A stretch of 64,000 nucleotides of DNA from Ectothiorhodospiraceae bacterium BW-2. Its GTDB lineage: Bacteria; Pseudomonadota; Gammaproteobacteria; Thiohalomonadales; Thiohalomonadaceae. This document shows, piece after piece, positions 60,260 to 64,000 of this stretch. The notes below the pieces were generated by a model. The model made no database searches and was not told where the DNA came from. It saw only the letters and a list, made by a program, of their open reading frames with translations. The translations under genes and the position numbers were made by a program. The number at the start of each line of letters is the position of its first letter. Positions within the stretch are counted from its first letter, which is position 1. Location: NCBI GenBank assembly GCA_008375315.1, contig CP032507.1, positions 1,973,001 to 2,037,000 of the forward strand, written 5' to 3'.

Positions 60260-61448
60260 TCAGCCACTCGCCCTCTCCAAAGCAGAGTCGGTCTCTGCCC
60301 GCCTGTTTGGCCAGATACATTCTCTGATCGGCCAGTTCGATAAGATCGCTCCAACTGTTAGCGTTATCGCTATGCAGGCTAGCGACGCCGATAGAGGCGG
60401 TGACTGGTGAGCCATCGGGGCGCCTCCCCAAGCTGGTCTGGAATAGTCGTTCGATAAACGCCAACCGATTGTGGCGTGCGACGCCGTCGATATGGGGGAG
60501 GGCGACCAGAAACTCCTCCCCTCCCCAGCGAATAATAATATCCTCTTTGCGAAACCATTGGTTAAGATTGGTTACGAACTGAACTAGGACTAGATCGCCG
60601 GCATCGTGGCCGTAACGGTCGTTAATTGACTTAAAGTGGTCGAGATCAAAAAACATCAGCGTTAAGGGGCTCTGGTTGCGCTGCGCTAGATGGAAATACT
60701 TCTCCAGAAGCTCCGAGCCGCTGGCGCGATTAAAGGCCTTTGTGAGTGGATCGTGCGCCGATTTAAGGATAATTTCGATAAGATAGTGGAGCTGACTCAT
60801 GCCGGAGATGATCGCAACTCCGGCGATCATCGCCATTAGCCACAACATTCCGAGTTGGGTATCCCACTCATTCGCCGCCGCGTTACTTAGGCCGGTGTAG
60901 GCCATAATCGCCATAGCAGGTAGTACAAATATCATCCCCTCTAGCGCTGAGAGGGGGAAAATGGCCAATCCGGCGACCAACACAAAGGGTAGATAGGTGT
61001 AGCCTGCAATGAGGGTCATCGCTAGGCCTGTCTGTGTAGTCTCAAGATTAAGTAAAATCGTGTGGGCGTAGAAGTAGAATAGAGTGGGGATTAAAAAGAG
61101 GAGTATGGTGCCGATATAGGCGTGCAGCAGGCGGTCGGAGCGGCGAAACGTCAAGAACAGGCCGGCAAAGGCGAGTGAGGTGATGATTCGTGCGGCGGCG
61201 AGCTGGAGTCCGACCGAACGGGGGAGTAGCTGTAGATCGACCATAATCCATAGTGGGGTTAATACGGCAAACATGAGCGCAATTAAGCGTACTCGGGAGA
61301 TAATCAGGTAGGCCCGTTGCGGCTTAATCAGCTCCGGCTGTCGCCACGGTAGGAGTAGCCCCCACATATCGCTACCGCCCTCTCCGAGCAGATCCCGAAC
61401 CGCACTGCGAGCCCGCTGTTTTAGCTCAGCTACACTGGATAAGCTCAC
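60150..61448 (-). CDS. membrane diguanylate cyclase (GGDEF)
   Basis: 432 aa with a GTG start. The N-terminal 210 residues contain about six membrane helices (DLQLLPRSVGLQL, FAGLFLTFRRSD, and so on), a 6TM sensor of unassigned type. The GGDEF domain starts near residue 240 (DPLTKAFNRASG); the active-site motif is GGEEF at 309-313. An RxxD inhibitory site (RKED) lies five residues before it, so product feedback by c-di-GMP is expected. No EAL domain. The start overlaps the ATPase stop (GTGA), indicating an operon. Confidence 0.93.
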   Translation of the reverse strand: MSLSSVAELKQRARSAVRDLLGEGGSDMWGLLLPWRQPELIKPQRAYLIISRVRLIALMFAVLTPLWIMVDLQLLPRSVGLQLAAARIITSLAFAGLFLTFRRSDRLLHAYIGTILLFLIPTLFYFYAHTILLNLETTQTGLAMTLIAGYTYLPFVLVAGLAIFPLSALEGMIFVLPAMAIMAYTGLSNAAANEWDTQLGMLWLMAMIAGVAIISGMSQLHYLIEIILKSAHDPLTKAFNRASGSELLEKYFHLAQRNQSPLTLMFFDLDHFKSINDRYGHDAGDLVLVQFVTNLNQWFRKEDIIIRWGGEEFLVALPHIDGVARHNRLAFIERLFQTSLGRRPDGSPVTASIGVASLHSDNANSWSDLIELADQRMYLAKQAGRDRLCFGEGEWLIRTELREVDGDDDAPPQARSLLAAASESAVADSESP

Positions 61449-63547
61449 GCTACGACCCTACTGTGGCCGCTGATCGTCAACTGATCGACTTCACGCTGCG
61501 TGTGAATGGTGAGTGCAAACGGGCTCATATCGGCAAACTCCTGACCAATAATCCAGAACTGGCTCAGTTTGGGGCTAATATGGGGCAGAGTATCGATCGC
61601 CCCTCGTAGTCGCTTGCTATCGTAGAAGGCAAACGGTTCATCGAGAATAACACACTGGCGATTTTGTTCGCCACTGCCCTCGGCCAGAGCCGCCACTAGC
61701 GCTAGTCGTAGTGAGAGCAGTACCTGCTGCTGGGTGCCGGCGGAGATCTCCTCCCAGCGAACAAAGTCATGCTTTTGTTGCGAGAAGATAGTCACCTCTA
61801 GTGATTCACTGAGCTGCAGAAAGTGGTAGCGGTTGTCGGTTAGCTGTGGCATCACGCGGCTGATAAAGCGTTTCATATCCTGATTAAACAGCACCATCGC
61901 TTGGCGGCTGGCGCCGTGAAGTAGCTCAATCGCCACCTCTCGGGTGGCATTTTGCAGCCGTAGCTCACTCTGTCTGTTTAAAATGGTCTCTTTGGTTCGA
62001 TAACATTCGACCCCCAGCGCGAGGCGAGCCACTTCACTCTCTAACTGCTGCTGTAGCTGCCCACTAGAGTCGTGTAGCTCAGTGGCTAATAGCTGACAAC
62101 CGGCCGGATGGAGCAGCTCGGCCGCTGGGGTCGCTTTTAGCTGCTGTAGCGCCTCTAACAGGGTCTCAGCTTCACTCTCCTCAATGCGTTCAGCTAGAGT
62201 GAATATCGGTCGCTGCTCTAGCCGCTGTAGCTGGCGTAGCTGCTGCTGGTAGATCGCGATCTGTTGCTCTAGCGCGAGATTGTGTTGCTGTTGTCGGCCA
62301 ATGAGGGGTTTTGTGCGATGGGCGACTATGAGTAGCAGTAGCGCGAGCAGTAGCAGTATCGCACTGATCGGGAGTAGATAGGGTTGCAAGAGAGGGGAGA
62401 GAAGCGGTGCAGGGAGAGTGGTCTCAATACCGGCGTGGATCATGGCAAATAGGGTGGCAGGGATAAGCCCAAGTAGTCCGAACAGCCCGCTTAGACGGAA
62501 GTGGCGCCGGCGCTGGCGCTGATATTTTGTTAGCTGCCGCTGCCCCTGTTGTCGCTGTTGCGGTAGCGGGGGCTCCTCCTGCTCATCACCGCTTTCGATC
62601 TCGCCAAGCGATATCTGGAGTTGGGTAATATAGCGACTACAGCGCTGCTGTAGCTGTTGTAGCTGACCGAAGCGCTGCGTCATGTCGCTAAGCCGCTGCT
62701 GTAGGGGGAGCAGCCACGGATGCGGCTCTTGGAGTGCAAAGCTAAGCTGCTGATAGTGATCTGTGAGCCGTGTGAGTTGCTGTAGCCAGTGGGAGAGGGG
62801 TTGAGCCGATTGGGGCAGCGCGTCAAATTCGCCGCTCACCTGTCTTAAACCTTCGAGCTGCTGCTGTAAGTGTTGGTGCCGCCGGGCTAGCTGCTCAACC
62901 ATCGCCTCTCGTTCCAGAGGGGAGGGGCTACTTTGCAGCTCTATGGCAAAGTGGTGCTCTTGTAACTGCTGTTTGATCTCGGTTAGCTGCTGGCTGAGGG
63001 TGCGATGGTGGTGCCGATTGGCCTCTATCTGCTCGGTCAAGGTGGCAATGAGCTGCTGCATCTGCTCGACCCCCGCAATAGCACCGGCAGTGTGGTGGCT
63101 AGGGTGGTGGTTGGCGGCATCGCGCTGGGCTAGATAGATCGAATCGACAAACTCACTGTAGTTAAAGCCGATGAGGCGCTCTATCTGCTCCTGCACCGAG
63201 CGGGGGCCTTGGGCCAATATCTCACCGCTATCGCTTTGTAGTAGCCGCGCCGAGACTCGACGATCAATATCGAAGCTGCGCTCAATGCGGTAGCGGTTAC
63301 CCTCATTGCCACAGAAAGCTAGCTCAACCCGACCATCGCTCTCCCCCCAGAGGATCACCTTATCGAGTTGTGAGGCATCAATTTGAAAGGTACGGCCAAA
63401 GAGGGCTAAGGCGATGGTCTCAACAATAGCGGTTTTGCCCGACTCATTGACGCCGAAGATGGCAATCGTCCCCGTCGCGGGGAGTTGATTCAGTCGAAGC
63501 TGGCGATACTTGAGGATATTGTCAGATTGCAGCGACTCAATAATCAC
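61445..63547 (-). CDS. SbcC/YhaN-like AAA ATPase with membrane hairpin
   Basis: 700 aa. RecF/SMC-type head: Walker A GVNESGKT at 32-39; ABC-like signature region SAGTQQQVLLSL near 600; Walker B CVILDEPF near 628. Between them lies a long Gln/Leu coiled coil interrupted near residues 345-415 by two strong hydrophobic segments (SGLFGLLGLIPATLFAMI; LLPISAILLLLALLLLIVA). YhaN-type proteins have such membrane segments in the coiled-coil region. No SbcD/YhaO nuclease gene is adjacent in the window. A role in DNA ends at the membrane is inference only. Confidence 0.78.
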   Translation of the reverse strand: MIIESLQSDNILKYRQLRLNQLPATGTIAIFGVNESGKTAIVETIALALFGRTFQIDASQLDKVILWGESDGRVELAFCGNEGNRYRIERSFDIDRRVSARLLQSDSGEILAQGPRSVQEQIERLIGFNYSEFVDSIYLAQRDAANHHPSHHTAGAIAGVEQMQQLIATLTEQIEANRHHHRTLSQQLTEIKQQLQEHHFAIELQSSPSPLEREAMVEQLARRHQHLQQQLEGLRQVSGEFDALPQSAQPLSHWLQQLTRLTDHYQQLSFALQEPHPWLLPLQQRLSDMTQRFGQLQQLQQRCSRYITQLQISLGEIESGDEQEEPPLPQQRQQGQRQLTKYQRQRRRHFRLSGLFGLLGLIPATLFAMIHAGIETTLPAPLLSPLLQPYLLPISAILLLLALLLLIVAHRTKPLIGRQQQHNLALEQQIAIYQQQLRQLQRLEQRPIFTLAERIEESEAETLLEALQQLKATPAAELLHPAGCQLLATELHDSSGQLQQQLESEVARLALGVECYRTKETILNRQSELRLQNATREVAIELLHGASRQAMVLFNQDMKRFISRVMPQLTDNRYHFLQLSESLEVTIFSQQKHDFVRWEEISAGTQQQVLLSLRLALVAALAEGSGEQNRQCVILDEPFAFYDSKRLRGAIDTLPHISPKLSQFWIIGQEFADMSPFALTIHTQREVDQLTISGHSRVVA

Positions 63548-63744
63548 GATTTTATCTCCGCCTGTCTGTTCTTTAGGTAGCGTAAGACTAGCTCAGTCGC
63601 ACGGTTAAACATCTCTAGGTCAGTAATCGGATCATCACTGTTTTGGCGTCTCTGTCGCTCTTTAGCGACAAACTGTTCAAAAACGGCGGCCGCATCAGTG
63701 ACGCGAAAATCGCGCCGTTTCGATTCAGTGGCGTCAGTTAGCAT
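63544..63744 (-). CDS. small hypothetical protein, partner of the ATPase
   Basis: 66 aa. Charged, helical (DAAAVFEQFVAKERQRRQ), no signal. Its stop overlaps the start of the ATPase (ATGA), so both are co-translated and probably act together. AGGAGGAG just upstream of the ATG. Not recognised. Confidence 0.65.
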   Translation of the reverse strand: MLTDATESKRRDFRVTDAAAVFEQFVAKERQRRQNSDDPITDLEMFNRATELVLRYLKNRQAEIKS

Positions 63745-63836
63745 AAGGTTAGGCTCCTCCTCAATCGTGAGGGGTGAGGATACCTTGCTAACGGAGGAAT
63801 GTCATCTGCTGTCAGAGGGGGAGGAATCGGCGAGAT

Positions 63837-63870
63837 AAAAAAAAGGGGAGATTAACTCGAATCTCCCCTT
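63837..63870 (-). terminator. terminator of the cytochrome gene
   Basis: AATCTCCCCTT and AAGGGGAGATT form an 11-bp stem with a 6-nt loop (63843-63870). Read on the minus strand it is followed by eight T (63844 down to 63837). It lies 45 bp past the cytochrome stop. Confidence 0.9.
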
Positions 63871-63914
63871 AATCTAGGTAGGGTTGTGTGATGAGAAAGG
63901 GGGGGTAGATAGAT

Positions 63915-64000
63915 CTAGTGCAGGCCGCTGATGAAGTCAGCGACGGCACCGATTTCAGTATCGTTCATCTTGTCGGCAATCGGGTTCATCATCGGATGAA
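63915..64000 (-). CDS. c-type cytochrome, C-terminal end only
   Basis: The last 28 codons of a gene that continues beyond the window. HPMMNPIADKMNDTEIG has a Met that could be the sixth haem ligand, and the final helix (AVADFISGLH) matches class I cytochromes such as c4/c5. The CxxCH site would be upstream and is not visible. Confidence 0.7.
   Translation of the reverse strand, partial: HPMMNPIADKMNDTEIGAVADFISGLH

Overview
The window reads as a gammaproteobacterial chromosome. The evidence is conserved gene order: atpIBEFHAGDC, fxsA-groES-groEL, rhlB divergent from trxA-rho, the pepA-holC pair divergent from lptFG, and nagZ next to purine salvage genes, together with MSHA/type IV pilus minor-pilin genes. 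A perfect CIRCE operator at groESL and metacaspase/FGE-type proteins argue against an enteric. A sulfur-oxidiser-like lineage (Chromatiales/Thiotrichales type) is my guess, not something the sequence proves. I saw no tRNA, rRNA or CRISPR array.

Layout. 1-7.1 kb: thioredoxin-like protein, chemoreceptor, rRNA methyltransferase, then a tight run of CYTH phosphatase, L,D-transpeptidase, nagZ, hpt and mtnP (cell-wall recycling plus methylthioinosine/hypoxanthine salvage). 7.2-14.2 kb: the complete F1Fo ATP synthase operon with a strong promoter and terminator. 14.3-17 kb: fxsA, then CIRCE-controlled groES-groEL. 17-21 kb: a secreted DUF4384 protein, a secreted caspase-like protease and a lipoprotein with an FGE/C-type-lectin fold. 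The C-terminal codons of the lipoprotein look like a diversity-generating retroelement (DGR) variable region, but no reverse transcriptase is in the window.

21-39 kb is a surface adhesin and pilus region. A truncated mshQ-like gene abuts an IS3-type element. It is followed by an AT-rich adhesin and an intact 1539-aa MshQ-like protein, and a divergent fimT-pilV-pilW-pilX-pilY1-pilE operon. The two mshQ-like genes share a 1678-bp, almost identical direct repeat encoding the same C-terminal cassette on different N-terminal parts.

39-45 kb: holC, pepA, lptF, lptG and an MFS transporter. 45-54 kb: one nine-gene minus-strand operon joining an imelysin/di-heme/DUF1513 (iron-type) set with a ZrgA/ABC/DUF3299 (zinc-type) set. 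54 kb holds a REP-like inverted repeat and what may be a relic of a DNA methylase gene. 54.3-64 kb: tatD, sthA, rho, trxA, rhlB, a GGDEF diguanylate cyclase that overlaps rhlB tail to tail by 110 bp, an SbcC/YhaN-like ATPase with two membrane segments, and the 3' end of a c-type cytochrome.

Starts were moved inward from the longest open frame wherever a Shine-Dalgarno, signal peptide or family N-terminus supported it. Family names come from motif recognition, not from searches.
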